Of a DNA stretch of 64,000 bases, positions 43,650-53,341 are shown in pieces (position 1 is the stretch's first letter; every line of letters starts with the position of its first letter). The position numbers were made by a program, and so were the translations under genes. The notes beneath the pieces are model-generated. The model did no database searches, had not been told where the DNA came from, and was given only the letters and a program-made list of their open reading frames with translations. The DNA is from SZUA-430 sp964561925 (GTDB taxonomy: Bacteria; Pseudomonadota; Alphaproteobacteria; Micropepsales; Micropepsaceae): the NCBI GenBank assembly GCA_964561925.1, contig CAZLRW010000007.1, forward strand, positions 15,726 through 79,725. The letters are read 5' to 3'.

Positions 43650-45935
43650 TCACTCGGCGTAGTATCGCGTGTACTTGTTTCCATAGCCGTACGCGGGCGT
43701 CCCATAGCCGTAGATCGCATGGCGCCGCATGTCGGCTTGCGTCAGCACCGTTCCTGCGATGTCGGCGTTCACGTCGCGCAGAAGCCGGAGGCCGCCCAAG
43801 ACCGCTTCGCGCGGCGTGCGATCCCATGCCACTGCATACACCACCTTGTCGGCCAGTCGCGACAGGAAACGCGTGTCGGCGACCGGCAGGATCGGCGCGG
43901 CGTCAAGAATGATGAGGTCGTAGTGCTGGCGCAGGAACTCGACCACATTGCGCATCGCACCCGAGGCCAGAAGATCGGCCGGGTTCGCCGGCGCCGACGC
44001 CACCGGCACGAATTGCAGCGGTGAAATCGGATCGCGCAACACGACGGTGTTGAATTCGCGACGGCCGGCCAGCACCTCGACCAAGCCTGCCTGCGGACGG
44101 CGCGGCGAGAACTGCGCGCTCACGCTCGGATGACGCATGTCGCAATCGAGGATGATCACGCGAAGCTCCGCGCGCGCCGCAAGGCGCCCCAAACTGACCG
44201 CAAGGGTGGTCTTGCCTTCGTTCGGCACCGAGGACGTGACGAGCACGACCTTCGGCGGGTGATCGACGTTCGAGAGCTGCAAGCCCGTATGCACCGACCG
44301 TATGGCTTCGCTGTAGGCCGAGAGCGGCTTGTGCACGACGCGTTCGGCCACCAGCTTCACGCCTTTCAGCTTAGGCACGACCGAAAGGTTCGCGAGCCTC
44401 GTCAGACGCTCCACCTCCACGCCCGTTCGGAACCCGTTGTCCAGCCGCTCGATCATGAGCGCGAGCAACATGCCGACGATCGTCGAGCCGAACAGCGTCA
44501 CGCCCATCGCCATCGTCTTGTTCGGGAACGAAGGCTCGCTCGGCACGGCGGCGGTCCCCAGCGCCTGGGCGTCGGCGCGCTGAATCTGTTCTTTGCCCTC
44601 GGTCGATTTGAAATTCGCCTGATACTCTTCGAGAATCTTGCGGCGCGACTGCGCCTCGCGCTCCAGTTCCCGCAGTCCGATCGAGGCGCGGCCTTGCGTG
44701 TTCGCCGTGCCCTGGATTTCGCCGAGCGAGGTTTCGAGCGAATTCAGCCGCGCCTTGGCGATCGCGACCTCGTTCGCAAGATTCTTGATGATGCGCTTCA
44801 CCTCTTCGCCGATCTTCGCGTCGAGGTTCTTCATCTCGTCGCGCAGCGCGATCATCTGCGGATGGCGGTCGCCGTATTTCGTGGCGAGTTCCGCCTCCTT
44901 GCGCAGCAGGTCCGCCTGCTGCCCGCGCAAGTTCGAGATCAGCGGCGAGTTGATGACCGCCGCGATCGAATCCACGTTGCTGCCCGCCTTGTGCAGCGAG
45001 TTGACCTGGCGGTACTTCGCCTCTTGCTCGGCGAGGTTCGAGCGCGCGAGCACGATCTGCGCGTTCAGTTCCGACAATTGCTCGCCCGCCAACGTCTTGC
45101 CGTCCCCGCCGTCGGCAAGGCCGTTGTCGACCTTGTACTGCTCGACCGCGTTCTCGGCCTTGCGCACTTCTTCGGTCAGCTGCGCGAGCTTCGTGTCCAG
45201 CCAGTCGGTCGTGCGCTTGGCGACGCTGAACTTCGATTCGAGTTGGGATTCGATGTACTGCGCCACGATCGCATTCGCGATCGCCGCCGCCCGTTCGCGG
45301 TCGGAGGATTCGAAGGTCACCCGGATCACGGACGATCGTCCCTGCGAGGCGACCGTCAGCCGCGAGAGGAAGCGCTTGACGATCGCGGGATCCATCCCGG
45401 GCTTGGCCAGAAGCGTCCCGGCGCGCGACCGCTCGGGCTCGCCGGCCGCGAACCAGCTCGCGGGGTTCAGCGCGCTTGTCCAGGAGGTCTGCCCGCGCGC
45501 GAACTCGTCCACGCGCGCGAGATTGAGCTTCGTAATCACGCGCTCGGCCAGCGCGTTCGAGCGCAGGATCTGAATTTGATTTTCGATCGTGGCGGTGTCG
45601 GTCGTGAGCCCCGCAACCAGGGCCTCCTGATCAAGCACCTTGTTCTCGCGCTGGCCCACGAGCACGAGGGACGAGGCGCTGTAGACCGGCGTCATCTGGA
45701 AGACGACGACGGCCGCCAGCGCCATGCACACGGCGATCGTGCCCAGGATCGTCCAGCGCCGCACCAGGAAGATGCGGAACAAGGCGCGCAAATCGAAATC
45801 GGATTCGTCCGGTTCGACGGTGCCCCCGCCCGCCGCCGCAAGCGCGTGCGTCGGCATGATGGGCTCGGGCTCGAACCGCCGCGGCGGGTTCGGGTGCAGG
45901 CGGTGAACGTTCATTCTCGGTTCCGGCATCGCCAT
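43650..45935 (-). CDS. Wzc/GumC-like polysaccharide co-polymerase with BY-kinase domain
   Basis: 761 residues. Wzz domain with membrane helices at about 60-80 and 474-494 and a long periplasmic coiled coil between (about 240-450). Cytoplasmic tyrosine autokinase domain: Walker A SSVPNEGKTT at 568-577, Walker A' VIILDCDM near 593-600, Walker B LIILDAAP at 674-681. The C-terminal tail is Tyr-rich (IYGYGTPAYGYGNKYTRYYA), the usual autophosphorylation cluster. It controls chain length together with the Wza-like exporter. Confidence 0.92.
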   Translation of the reverse strand: MAMPEPRMNVHRLHPNPPRRFEPEPIMPTHALAAAGGGTVEPDESDFDLRALFRIFLVRRWTILGTIAVCMALAAVVVFQMTPVYSASSLVLVGQRENKVLDQEALVAGLTTDTATIENQIQILRSNALAERVITKLNLARVDEFARGQTSWTSALNPASWFAAGEPERSRAGTLLAKPGMDPAIVKRFLSRLTVASQGRSSVIRVTFESSDRERAAAIANAIVAQYIESQLESKFSVAKRTTDWLDTKLAQLTEEVRKAENAVEQYKVDNGLADGGDGKTLAGEQLSELNAQIVLARSNLAEQEAKYRQVNSLHKAGSNVDSIAAVINSPLISNLRGQQADLLRKEAELATKYGDRHPQMIALRDEMKNLDAKIGEEVKRIIKNLANEVAIAKARLNSLETSLGEIQGTANTQGRASIGLRELEREAQSRRKILEEYQANFKSTEGKEQIQRADAQALGTAAVPSEPSFPNKTMAMGVTLFGSTIVGMLLALMIERLDNGFRTGVEVERLTRLANLSVVPKLKGVKLVAERVVHKPLSAYSEAIRSVHTGLQLSNVDHPPKVVLVTSSVPNEGKTTLAVSLGRLAARAELRVIILDCDMRHPSVSAQFSPRRPQAGLVEVLAGRREFNTVVLRDPISPLQFVPVASAPANPADLLASGAMRNVVEFLRQHYDLIILDAAPILPVADTRFLSRLADKVVYAVAWDRTPREAVLGGLRLLRDVNADIAGTVLTQADMRRHAIYGYGTPAYGYGNKYTRYYAE

Positions 45936-45999
45936 CTGACACTACGATAAGGTTCGCTTGCGAGACACCGCGCGGCTTCGCTCAATCCACAGCCGCGCG

Positions 46000-47316
46000 T
46001 CAGAGTTTGCCCGTCAGCGAGAGTTGGAACTGCCCGCTCGAATACTCGAACGGCAAATCGCTGGAGTTGCGGTCGGTGAACTCCCAGCCAGCGTCGAAGT
46101 GCAGATTGTTGTTGATGAGCAGGCGCCCCGACACGGAACCCTGCAGGATGTCGTCGTTGCGCACGATGTCCTGATACTCGGCGTTCTCGTAGCCCAGGCT
46201 GCCGCTCACGATCAGATTGCGCAGCAATTCGTGGTCCACGCCGAGGCGCCCGCGCGTCGACACATAGCCCGACGCGGCGCCGATCGACGTGTCTTCGATC
46301 GTGCGCGCCCCGTCGATCGAGATCGTCGTCAGCATGGTCGGAAACCACTTCAGCCCCGCGCCGAACGCCAGCTCGGCCGCCTCGTCGAACGCGGCGTCGT
46401 CGTAGCTGCGCAGCGTGTAGCCCGCGTACAATTCGCCGACCAGCATGTGCGTCATCGCGAACTCGACGCCGCCGTCGACGCCCCAGCCGCTGGAATCGCG
46501 GTTGAAGCCGTCGTCATCCGTTTCCGCGTCGAAGTCGTGTTCGCTGAACCGCCCGCGCAGAAAAAGCGCCGTGTTCGCGGTCGCCTCGACGGCCGTCTTG
46601 GCGAAAAACTCCGTGACGGTCCGGTCGCGGTCGTCGTTGTTGAACGCGTCGGGCAGGTTCACGCGCGGCGTGTCCTCGTAGTCCAGCTGGTCGAGACTGA
46701 GCCCCACCGACAGCTTCACGCGATTGAACGCGTGTGCGAACTCGGCGGCAAATCCCATCCGCGCGTACTCGGTCGGCTCCGCCGGATCGCCGGCGAGAAG
46801 CCCGCCCGTCAAGTCGGTGCCGCGCGCTTCATGAAGCTGGGCGTAGTGCGCCTCCGCCGTGAGTTCCGTTCCGCGGCTGAAGTCGAGCCTGAGATCGGCT
46901 GCGGCGTTCCAGTCGGTGCGGTTTTCGCTTTCCTGATTCGAGTACCAGAGGGATTTCGAGGCAAGCACGAGCCCGAGCGCGTGGCGCGACCACGCCGACT
47001 CGAATTTGAACTCGGGTCCCAGCGTCGTGAAGTAGTCGCCGACATTCGAGACGTCGTTGAAGACGTTGTCGCTGTAACCGAAACCCGTCGAGAGCGCGGG
47101 ATAGAGAAAAAACGAACCCACGCGCAATCCGGGCGCGTCGAACTCCGGCCGCGCGCGCGTCATCACATCCGCACTCGACTGCGCGTCGGGGTCGTCGGCC
47201 AACGCCGCGGCGCTCCCCAGGAACGCCCAAAGCACTGCCGACGCGAACACTGTGTGCCGCACGAGGACGTTCTCCCAGTCGCCGGCGCGCGATATGCGAA
47301 CCGGCGCACGCTTCAC
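46000..47316 (-). CDS. Outer-membrane beta-barrel protein of polysaccharide locus
   Basis: 438 residues. Signal-like segment at about residues 18-40 ending ALADDP; the mature part alternates aromatic and polar residues in about 14-16 amphipathic strands, ending FQLSLTGKL. PGLRVGSFFLYPALSTGFGY is the opening pattern of the BBP2-type barrels found beside Wza/Wzc genes (VpsM/PelB-like role). It likely forms the outer-membrane channel working with the short OPX lipoprotein. Confidence 0.8.
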   Translation of the reverse strand: MKRAPVRISRAGDWENVLVRHTVFASAVLWAFLGSAAALADDPDAQSSADVMTRARPEFDAPGLRVGSFFLYPALSTGFGYSDNVFNDVSNVGDYFTTLGPEFKFESAWSRHALGLVLASKSLWYSNQESENRTDWNAAADLRLDFSRGTELTAEAHYAQLHEARGTDLTGGLLAGDPAEPTEYARMGFAAEFAHAFNRVKLSVGLSLDQLDYEDTPRVNLPDAFNNDDRDRTVTEFFAKTAVEATANTALFLRGRFSEHDFDAETDDDGFNRDSSGWGVDGGVEFAMTHMLVGELYAGYTLRSYDDAAFDEAAELAFGAGLKWFPTMLTTISIDGARTIEDTSIGAASGYVSTRGRLGVDHELLRNLIVSGSLGYENAEYQDIVRNDDILQGSVSGRLLINNNLHFDAGWEFTDRNSSDLPFEYSSGQFQLSLTGKL

Positions 47317-47362
47317 TCAACTCGAAACGGCGTCCCCGCGAAGCCGCTTCAAGTCCCCAAGT

Positions 47363-47803
47363 TCACTGACCGCTCGGCGGATCCCCTGCCGTGCCGAGCG
47401 CCGCAAACGAACCCTGATAGATCTCCGCACTTGCGGTGCCGCCGCCTGGCTTGGCGGCGACGCGGCCCATCGCAAAAGCCGCATCGAGACGCGCAACGTC
47501 TTTGCCCTTTTTGAAGAGGGCAAACGCGTCCGCAATGACTTGCCTGTTGGCGCAACGCCCGAGATCGCCGAAGAACGTCGCCGTACCGAACGCCTCCGCC
47601 ACCTGCTCAAGCTGCATCGCATCGTCGGCCGAGAGTGCGCTGACCGCCGCGTTGACCGCATCGAGCGTCTGCGCCGCACAGATCGCGTTCGCCAAGTCGG
47701 CGACCGGGTCCTCGCCGGGCGCAGCCTGTGCCGCGAACGCGAGCGCGGCCGCCGTCCCGGTGGCGGCGGCAAGGCGGACAAAGAACGGCGGCATGCGTGA
47801 CAT
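47363..47803 (-). CDS. Small secreted protein
   Basis: 146 residues from ATG at 47803. Signal peptide (FFVRLAAATGTAAALAFAAQ then AAPGE). The mature part is helical, with two Cys (ANAICAAQ and LGRCANRQ) that may form a disulfide. No family recognised. Position between the OPX and barrel genes suggests a periplasmic accessory of the export machine. Confidence 0.6.
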   Translation of the reverse strand: MSRMPPFFVRLAAATGTAAALAFAAQAAPGEDPVADLANAICAAQTLDAVNAAVSALSADDAMQLEQVAEAFGTATFFGDLGRCANRQVIADAFALFKKGKDVARLDAAFAMGRVAAKPGGGTASAEIYQGSFAALGTAGDPPSGQ

Positions 47804-47977
47804 GGGAGGCCCCCATTTCGCAGGCGTGCACGCGCACACCCGCTGTCAGGCGTTAATGATTCGCCCGAAGACTCTAGCTGTCGCGACAGGGGGGGCCAAG
47901 GGAAAGTAGGCGGAAGCGGTCGCACCGCCTAGCTGTAGCAATTTTCCCGTGCAACGCTCGGGGTGCGAGACCGCGCG

Positions 47978-48598
47978 CTAGAAGAACCGTTCCGGGATGC
48001 GAATCTCGTCGCCCGGCAAGACCTTTGTCTGCGGCGTGACCGTGATCGAGGATTTCTTGCCGCCGCGGGTGATCTCGACCGTGCTCTCGCTGGCCCGGTA
48101 GGTGTAGCCCTCCGCAAGCGCCACCGCCTTCTGCACGGTCATTCCGCTCACATAGGCGTATTGGCCGGGCTTCTTCACTTCGCCCAGCACGTAGATCGGG
48201 CGGAAACTCGTCACCTCGGCGTTGACGCGCGGATCGCGCAGGATCTCCGCCTCGCGCAGCTTCGTCGCGTAAGCGCGCTCGAACTCGCGAAGTGTCAGGC
48301 CTTTGACTTGAATCTGGCCCACATAGGGCACGGCGATCACGCCGGAGCTGTCGACAACGAACTCGCCCGAGAGTTCGGCCTCGCCGAAGACGGTCACTTT
48401 CAATTTATCCTCGGCGCCCAAACGATAGTCGTCGTCGGACGTCGTCGCGCCGCCCGCGGGCGCTGCACTGGCCGATTCGACCTTCGCGGGCTGCGAGTCC
48501 GACGATTCGTCGTAATGGCCGGCGCAAGCGGTCACGATGAACAACAGCGCGCACAGCGCGAACAGGCGGCGCAACATCGGCTTCACCACTGGTTTCAA
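47978..48598 (-). CDS. Polysaccharide export lipoprotein, Wza/OPX family
   Basis: 206 residues. Lipoprotein signal with lipobox in FIVTACAGH. Poly_export domain begins DYRLGAEDKLKVTVFGEAEL and includes VPYVGQIQVKGLTLREFERA; one SLBB-like unit follows (YVLGEVKKPGQYAYVSGMTV). It is short compared with Wza (about 380), lacking the C-terminal helix that spans the outer membrane, so it needs a separate pore, probably the neighbouring beta-barrel. Confidence 0.9.
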   Translation of the reverse strand: MKPVVKPMLRRLFALCALLFIVTACAGHYDESSDSQPAKVESASAAPAGGATTSDDDYRLGAEDKLKVTVFGEAELSGEFVVDSSGVIAVPYVGQIQVKGLTLREFERAYATKLREAEILRDPRVNAEVTSFRPIYVLGEVKKPGQYAYVSGMTVQKAVALAEGYTYRASESTVEITRGGKKSSITVTPQTKVLPGDEIRIPERFF

Positions 48599-48661
48599 AG
48601 GTTAAGGCCATTGAATAGAGGCATGATGCCGACCGATCAAGGCAAGGGCCATCATAGCGCG

Positions 48662-49417
48662 TCAGCCTGTGGATAAGAATCGCCGCGTGCGTTCTTCCAA
48701 CACAAGAGCTGTCAATTTTCCGGACATGAACGCGCCGGTGTCGATGCCGATGCGGTTCGCACGCACAACGGGTGCATCCGTCGGCGTGTGGCCGTGGACA
48801 ACGACTCGCCCGAAATTGGCGGCGCTGTCCAAAAATTCGTCGCGTATCCACAGAAGATCGATCTCGCGCTGATCCTCCAGCGGCACGCGCGGGCGGATTC
48901 CGGCGTGAACGAACAAGTAGTCGCCGATCGTCGCGTACAACTTCAGATTCTTCAGGAAGTCGACATGCGCCCGCGGAATCGCCGCGGCCAATTCATTTCG
49001 CGTCTGCGCCCAGTTCTTTCCGGGAGTATGAGCGACGCCGTAGCTCGTCAGCGTGTCGAGACCGCCGAACGAACGCCACGCCTCGCCGATCGTCGGATCG
49101 CCCAGAAACTGCAGCAGCGTGTCGTCGTGGTTCCCCTTCAAGAACACGGTCTCGAACCCCGGGAAGCCCTCGAGCATGCGACCGATCACGTCCGCGGATT
49201 GGCGGCCGCGATCGACGTAATCGCCAAGGAAAACCAACGTTCGTGTGCGCGCCGCCGACAGGCGCGAGGTCGCGTCGATTTTGCGCCAGAGCTCCTCGAC
49301 CAGATCCAATCGTCCGTGCACGTCGCCGATCGCCGCGACGAAATGATCGGCAGGCACGCTCGCGCGTGCGGGAGCCTCTTCGCTCTTCCTCGGTTTGCCG
49401 AACCACGAACCGATCAT
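48662..49417 (-). CDS. Metallophosphoesterase (serine/threonine phosphatase-like)
   Basis: 251 residues with all calcineurin-superfamily motifs: AIGDVHGRLDLVEELW, FLGDYVDRGRQSADVIGRML, FLKGNHDDTLLQFL, LFVHAGIRPRVPLEDQ and VVHGHTPTDAPVV. Resembles bacterial PrpA/ApaH-type phosphatases often located beside capsule genes. It could dephosphorylate the BY-kinase, but it is a Ser/Thr-type fold and the target is unknown. Confidence 0.87.
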   Translation of the reverse strand: MIGSWFGKPRKSEEAPARASVPADHFVAAIGDVHGRLDLVEELWRKIDATSRLSAARTRTLVFLGDYVDRGRQSADVIGRMLEGFPGFETVFLKGNHDDTLLQFLGDPTIGEAWRSFGGLDTLTSYGVAHTPGKNWAQTRNELAAAIPRAHVDFLKNLKLYATIGDYLFVHAGIRPRVPLEDQREIDLLWIRDEFLDSAANFGRVVVHGHTPTDAPVVRANRIGIDTGAFMSGKLTALVLEERTRRFLSTG

Positions 49418-49659
49418 CTGGACGCGCCTTCACTTCGAACGGGATTCAAAAATACGACGCACCGTTTGCTAAAGCAAAACTGTGGCGACGCGGCAACTTG
49501 AGTAAGCGAATGGGCGCAGAACGCATCCGCTGCGCGCGTTTTCCCCGTGTTGCGCGCGAACGCTTTTGTACCCTCACGGTCGAAGTGATTCACGACTCAA
49601 CTCTCAAAGGCTTCACCCCCGTGTCGCCCGAGAAGGGGTTCACTCAGGAGACAGTTGCG

Positions 49660-50676
49660 ATGCGTTTGAAATCGATTCTGCTCGGCTCGGCGCTGAGCCT
49701 TACCATGGCAGGTGCCGCCGCGGCGAACGACCGGCATGGTTGGTACGTGGGCCTCGAGGCCGGTTGGGTAAAAGTTCAAGACAGTGAATTGCCGAACTGG
49801 CAGTTCGGCGGCGAAGGCGCGAGTTACAACGACATCGAGTTCGAGAATCGCTGGGGCGCGTTCGGGACGGTCGGTCACGCGTTCGACGGCCACTGGCGCC
49901 TCGAGTTCGAGGTCGGCTATCGCAACAACGACCTCGACCGCATCAACGGCATTCAGATCATCGACGGCGAGCTGAACGAGTGGAGCGGCATGTTCAACGC
50001 GCTCTACAACCAACCCGTCGGCAAGCGCTGGTCGATCGACTTCGGCGCCGGCGTCGGTGCCGACCACGTGCGTTTCGACGACGACACGAGCGAAGACGCC
50101 GACACCGCGCTCGCGCTGCAAGGTATCGTGGGCGTGACCTACGAGGTCGGTCCGCACTGGGACATCATGGTCAACTACCGCTATCTCTGGGCCGATCATC
50201 CGGAGTTCACGAACATCTTCGGCCAGACGGACGAGCTGGAAATCTCGAAGCACACCGTCACGCTTGGCTTCCGCTATGGGTACGATGCGCCGGCCGCTCC
50301 GCCGCCGCCACCACCGCCTCCCCCGCCGCCCGCCGATCCGGTGAAGCCGGCGCAGTTCATCATCTTCTTCGGCTTCGACCGTTGCGACATCACGGCGGAA
50401 GCCGACCGGGTGCTTACCGACGCCGCCGAAACCGCCAAGTCGCGAGGCACCGCGGCGATCCGAATCGTCGGCCACACCGACACGTCCGGCTCGCCTGCCT
50501 ACAACCAGCGCCTGTCCGACTGCCGTTCCGGCGCGGCGAAGTCGAACATGGTCGGCAAGGGCATCGCGGAGAGCGCGATCTCGACATCCGGCAAGGGCGA
50601 AAGCGAGCTCATGGTCCAGACCGGCGACGGCGTGAAGGAGCCGCAGAATCGCCGTGCGACCGTCGACCTGCAGTAA
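49660..50676 (+). CDS. OmpA-like outer-membrane protein, paralogue 1 of 5
   Basis: 338 residues. Signal peptide MRLKSILLGSALSLTMAGAA; an eight-stranded-type beta-barrel to about 210; a Pro linker with 11 consecutive prolines; OmpA C-terminal domain with GHTDTSGSPAYNQRLSDCRS, keeping the Asp and the second Arg that grip diaminopimelate. Unlike its paralogues it has Cys at FDRCDIT and LSDCRS. Start chosen at 49660 with CAGGAGA upstream, although the frame is open far upstream. It has its own terminator. Confidence 0.88.
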   Translation: MRLKSILLGSALSLTMAGAAAANDRHGWYVGLEAGWVKVQDSELPNWQFGGEGASYNDIEFENRWGAFGTVGHAFDGHWRLEFEVGYRNNDLDRINGIQIIDGELNEWSGMFNALYNQPVGKRWSIDFGAGVGADHVRFDDDTSEDADTALALQGIVGVTYEVGPHWDIMVNYRYLWADHPEFTNIFGQTDELEISKHTVTLGFRYGYDAPAAPPPPPPPPPPPADPVKPAQFIIFFGFDRCDITAEADRVLTDAAETAKSRGTAAIRIVGHTDTSGSPAYNQRLSDCRSGAAKSNMVGKGIAESAISTSGKGESELMVQTGDGVKEPQNRRATVDLQ

Positions 50677-50701
50677 TTCCGACTACGAAAACCTGTAACG
50701 G

Positions 50702-50733
50702 CGGGCCCCAATTTGGGGCCCGTTTGTTTTGTT
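50702..50733 (+). terminator. Intrinsic terminator after OmpA paralogue 1
   Basis: Perfect stem CGGGCCCCA / TGGGGCCCG with a 3-nt loop followed by TTTGTTTTGTT, 25 bp after the stop codon. Confidence 0.88.
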
Positions 50734-50944
50734 CAAGTGAAGCGTCGCACAGCACTTGAATCGGTCGCGGCACAGCAAGCGCCCTTTCTTGGCGCCCGAC
50801 GCACTTTTATCAGCGAATCAGCCATTTTTGTTGCAAACATGACACTAGATGTAGGGGTTCAGGCTCTAGATATAGCGCGGAATTAACGACTTATTAACCA
50901 TTTCCCTTCATCGCTAGTGCACCACGCGTACGGAGGGAGACTCA

Positions 50945-52009
50945 ATGAAACTTAGACATCTATTGCTGGGCACGGCGGTCGCGCTGGGCTCGGCCACAGC
51001 AGCGAATGCCGCAATCAGCACGCCGTCTGGCTGGTACCTCAGCCTCGGCGCGGGCGCCAACTGGCTGCCGGACAACGATATCGACGAATTCTCGCTCGGA
51101 GGCTCACCGAGCACCACGAACGAGTTCAGCTGGGAGACCGGCTACATCGTCGCCGGCGCCATCGGCTACGACTTTGCGAACCGTTGGCGCGTCGAACTCG
51201 AAATGGCCTATCGCCACAACGACGTCGACGGTTTCCTCTCGAGCGGTTCCCCGTCCAGCGCCCCTGGCGCAGAGATTTGGGAACTGTCGCAGATGGTCAA
51301 CGTGTTCTACGACCTTCCGGTCAGCGGCAACTTCTCGGTATCTGCCGGTGCGGGTATCGGCGGAACGCTGGTCGTCTTCAATCCCGGCTGTTCCGGCAAC
51401 TTCGAGAGCGAGAACTGCAATGTCGAGACCGACGACTATGTCTTGACCGGGCAACTGATCGCACAAGCCGCATATCGCTTGACCGAGCGTTGGCAGCTCT
51501 ACCTCGACTACCGCTTCATGCTGCTCGACGACGCCGAAGTGAGAAACCCGGGCGACGGCGAGAGATGGGAGATCGAGAAGACCGACCACGCTCTGTTGTT
51601 GGGCCTTCGCTTCGACCTTCAGCGCGAAGGCGCGGCACCGGCTCCGGCTGCGCCGCCTCCGCCGCCGCCGGCCAAGTCGCCGAAGCAGTTCATCGTGTTC
51701 TTCGGCTTCAACAAGTCGAATCTGACGCCTGAAGCCATGCGCGTCGTGCAGGATGCGGCGGCCGCGGCAAAGGAATACGGCTCGGCTTCGATCGTCGTCG
51801 TCGGTCACACCGACACGGTCGGCTCGAACGCCTACAACAATCGCCTGTCGATGCGCCGTTCGCAGGCCGTGAAAGACGGTCTGGCGGCGAACGGCATCCC
51901 GGCCTCCGCGGTTTCCACCGCCGGCCGCGGCGAAAGCGAACTGATGGTGCAGACGGGCGACGGCGTGAAAGAGCCGCAGAACCGCCGCGCGACCATCGAT
52001 CTGAACTAA
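50945..52009 (+). CDS. OmpA-like outer-membrane protein, paralogue 2 of 5
   Basis: 354 residues. Signal peptide MKLRHLLLGTAVALGSATAA; barrel domain to about 225; short AP/Pro linker (APAPAAPPPPPPAKSP); OmpA domain with FFGFNKSNLTPEAMRVVQDA, GHTDTVGSNAYNNRLSMRRS and the shared ending VKEPQNRRATIDLN. Two Cys in the barrel (NPGCSGNFESENCN) probably form a loop disulfide. GGAGGGAG ribosome-binding site. Anchors outer membrane to peptidoglycan. Confidence 0.9.
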   Translation: MKLRHLLLGTAVALGSATAANAAISTPSGWYLSLGAGANWLPDNDIDEFSLGGSPSTTNEFSWETGYIVAGAIGYDFANRWRVELEMAYRHNDVDGFLSSGSPSSAPGAEIWELSQMVNVFYDLPVSGNFSVSAGAGIGGTLVVFNPGCSGNFESENCNVETDDYVLTGQLIAQAAYRLTERWQLYLDYRFMLLDDAEVRNPGDGERWEIEKTDHALLLGLRFDLQREGAAPAPAAPPPPPPAKSPKQFIVFFGFNKSNLTPEAMRVVQDAAAAAKEYGSASIVVVGHTDTVGSNAYNNRLSMRRSQAVKDGLAANGIPASAVSTAGRGESELMVQTGDGVKEPQNRRATIDLN

Positions 52010-52066
52010 GGGACTAGAGGGGACTAGTTTTACTGAGCGGACTACCAGACTAACCTCCGTGTGGTG

Positions 52067-52101
52067 CGAAGGGCGGCCTCTCCGGCCGCCCTTCGTTTTT
52101 T
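52067..52101 (+). terminator. Intrinsic terminator after OmpA paralogue 2
   Basis: 12-bp perfect stem CGAAGGGCGGCC / GGCCGCCCTTCG with 5-nt loop and a run of six T residues, 57 bp after the stop. Confidence 0.9.
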
Positions 52102-52215
52102 GCTTGGCCTGCGCCTCATCGTGTCCCCGCCGCCACGGCGCGTTTACCCGCTCTTAAGCCTAAGCTTGAGACAACGTGTTTCGATGCGCGCGCCGTTCGC
52201 GCCGCGGAGGAACAC

Positions 52216-53292
52216 ATGAAACTCAGGATCGTTCTGTTCGGCAGCGCCGCGCTCTGTGCGCTGGCGCCGTTCGCATCCGCCGGCGATCTGCGCGGCACCT
52301 ATTTCGCTTTCGAGGGCGGCGCCAGCTGGGTCGACGGCGAAAGCCTCGGCCGCACGCTGCTCTTCACCGCGGGCGGCTCGACGACCTCGACGTTTCAAGC
52401 GGATTTCGACACCGGTTGGGCTCTGATGGGCACGCTCGGCTATGCGTTCAAGAACGGCTTTCGCGCCGAACTCGAAGCGGGCTACCGCAACAACGACATC
52501 GACACGCTGCTGACGAGTGGAGGCTCGCCCACGATCGCCGTCGGCGAACTCAGCGAGTTCTCGTTGATGGTCAATCTTCTTTACGACCTGAAGCTGGGCG
52601 ACCGGATGACGGCCTCGATCGGCGCGGGCATCGGCGCGGATCAAGCTTCCTTCGAAGCCGCGGCGCTCGCGATCGACGAAGACGATTGGGTTTTCGCGTT
52701 CCAGGGCCTGCTGGGCCTCAGCTACGCCGTCGGCGACCGCTCGCAGATCTTCTTGAATTATCGCTACCTGCACGCGGATGCGCCCGACTACACGAACTTC
52801 GTGACGCCGCCCGCCGCCGTGCAACGCTTGAGCTTCGGCGACGACCTCTCCAAGCACGCCGTCACGGTGGGCTTCCGCGTCGGGCTCGACGGCGAGGCGC
52901 CGCCGCCCCCAGCCCCGCCGCCGGCGCCACCTCCGCCGCCGCCCCCGCCACCGCCGGCCGTGCCGAAGCAGTTCATCGTCTTCTTCGGCTTCGACCGCGC
53001 CGACCTCACACCGGAGGCCGCGCGTGTCGTGGCTGACGCGGCGGACGCCGCCAAGCGCACGGGTGCCGCCGCGATCACGATCATCGGCCACACCGATAGT
53101 TCCGGCTCGGTGCACTACAACCAGCGCCTCTCCGAACGCCGTGCCCAGTCCGTGCACAAGGAACTCGTTCGCCTCGGCATGCCCGCAAGCGCAATCACGG
53201 CCGGCGGCCAAGGCGAGAGCGAACTCATCGTCAAGACGGGCGACGGCGTGAAGGAACCGCAGAACCGGCGCGCGACGATCGATCTGCAATAG
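52216..53292 (+). CDS. OmpA-like outer-membrane protein, paralogue 3 of 5
   Basis: 358 residues. Signal peptide MKLRIVLFGSAALCALAPFA; barrel to about 225; the longest linker of the set, with about 25 residues of P/A ending AVPKQF; OmpA domain FFGFDRADLTPEAARVVADA and GHTDSSGSVHYNQRLSERRA. Cys-free after the signal peptide. GGAGG ribosome-binding site 8 bp upstream. Followed by overlapping palindromes rather than a terminator with T-run. Confidence 0.9.
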   Translation: MKLRIVLFGSAALCALAPFASAGDLRGTYFAFEGGASWVDGESLGRTLLFTAGGSTTSTFQADFDTGWALMGTLGYAFKNGFRAELEAGYRNNDIDTLLTSGGSPTIAVGELSEFSLMVNLLYDLKLGDRMTASIGAGIGADQASFEAAALAIDEDDWVFAFQGLLGLSYAVGDRSQIFLNYRYLHADAPDYTNFVTPPAAVQRLSFGDDLSKHAVTVGFRVGLDGEAPPPPAPPPAPPPPPPPPPPAVPKQFIVFFGFDRADLTPEAARVVADAADAAKRTGAAAITIIGHTDSSGSVHYNQRLSERRAQSVHKELVRLGMPASAITAGGQGESELIVKTGDGVKEPQNRRATIDLQ

Positions 53293-53308
53293 GAAGAGAT
53301 TCTTCAAA

Positions 53309-53341
53309 GGCGCCGATTCGGCGCCGAATCACGCGTGATTC
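53309..53341. repeat. Overlapping perfect palindromes after OmpA paralogue 3
   Basis: Two 16-bp perfect palindromes, GATTCGGCGCCGAATC (53315-53330) and GAATCACGCGTGATTC (53326-53341), share GAATC; a further GGCGCC-flanked hairpin spans 53309-53325. There is no T-run. They occupy the place where the sister genes have terminators. Confidence 0.8.

Noticed and set aside
48772..49659. N-terminal extension of OmpA paralogue 1
   Set aside because: The upstream part is antisense to the metallophosphatase and Arg/Ser-rich; the signal peptide begins at 49660.
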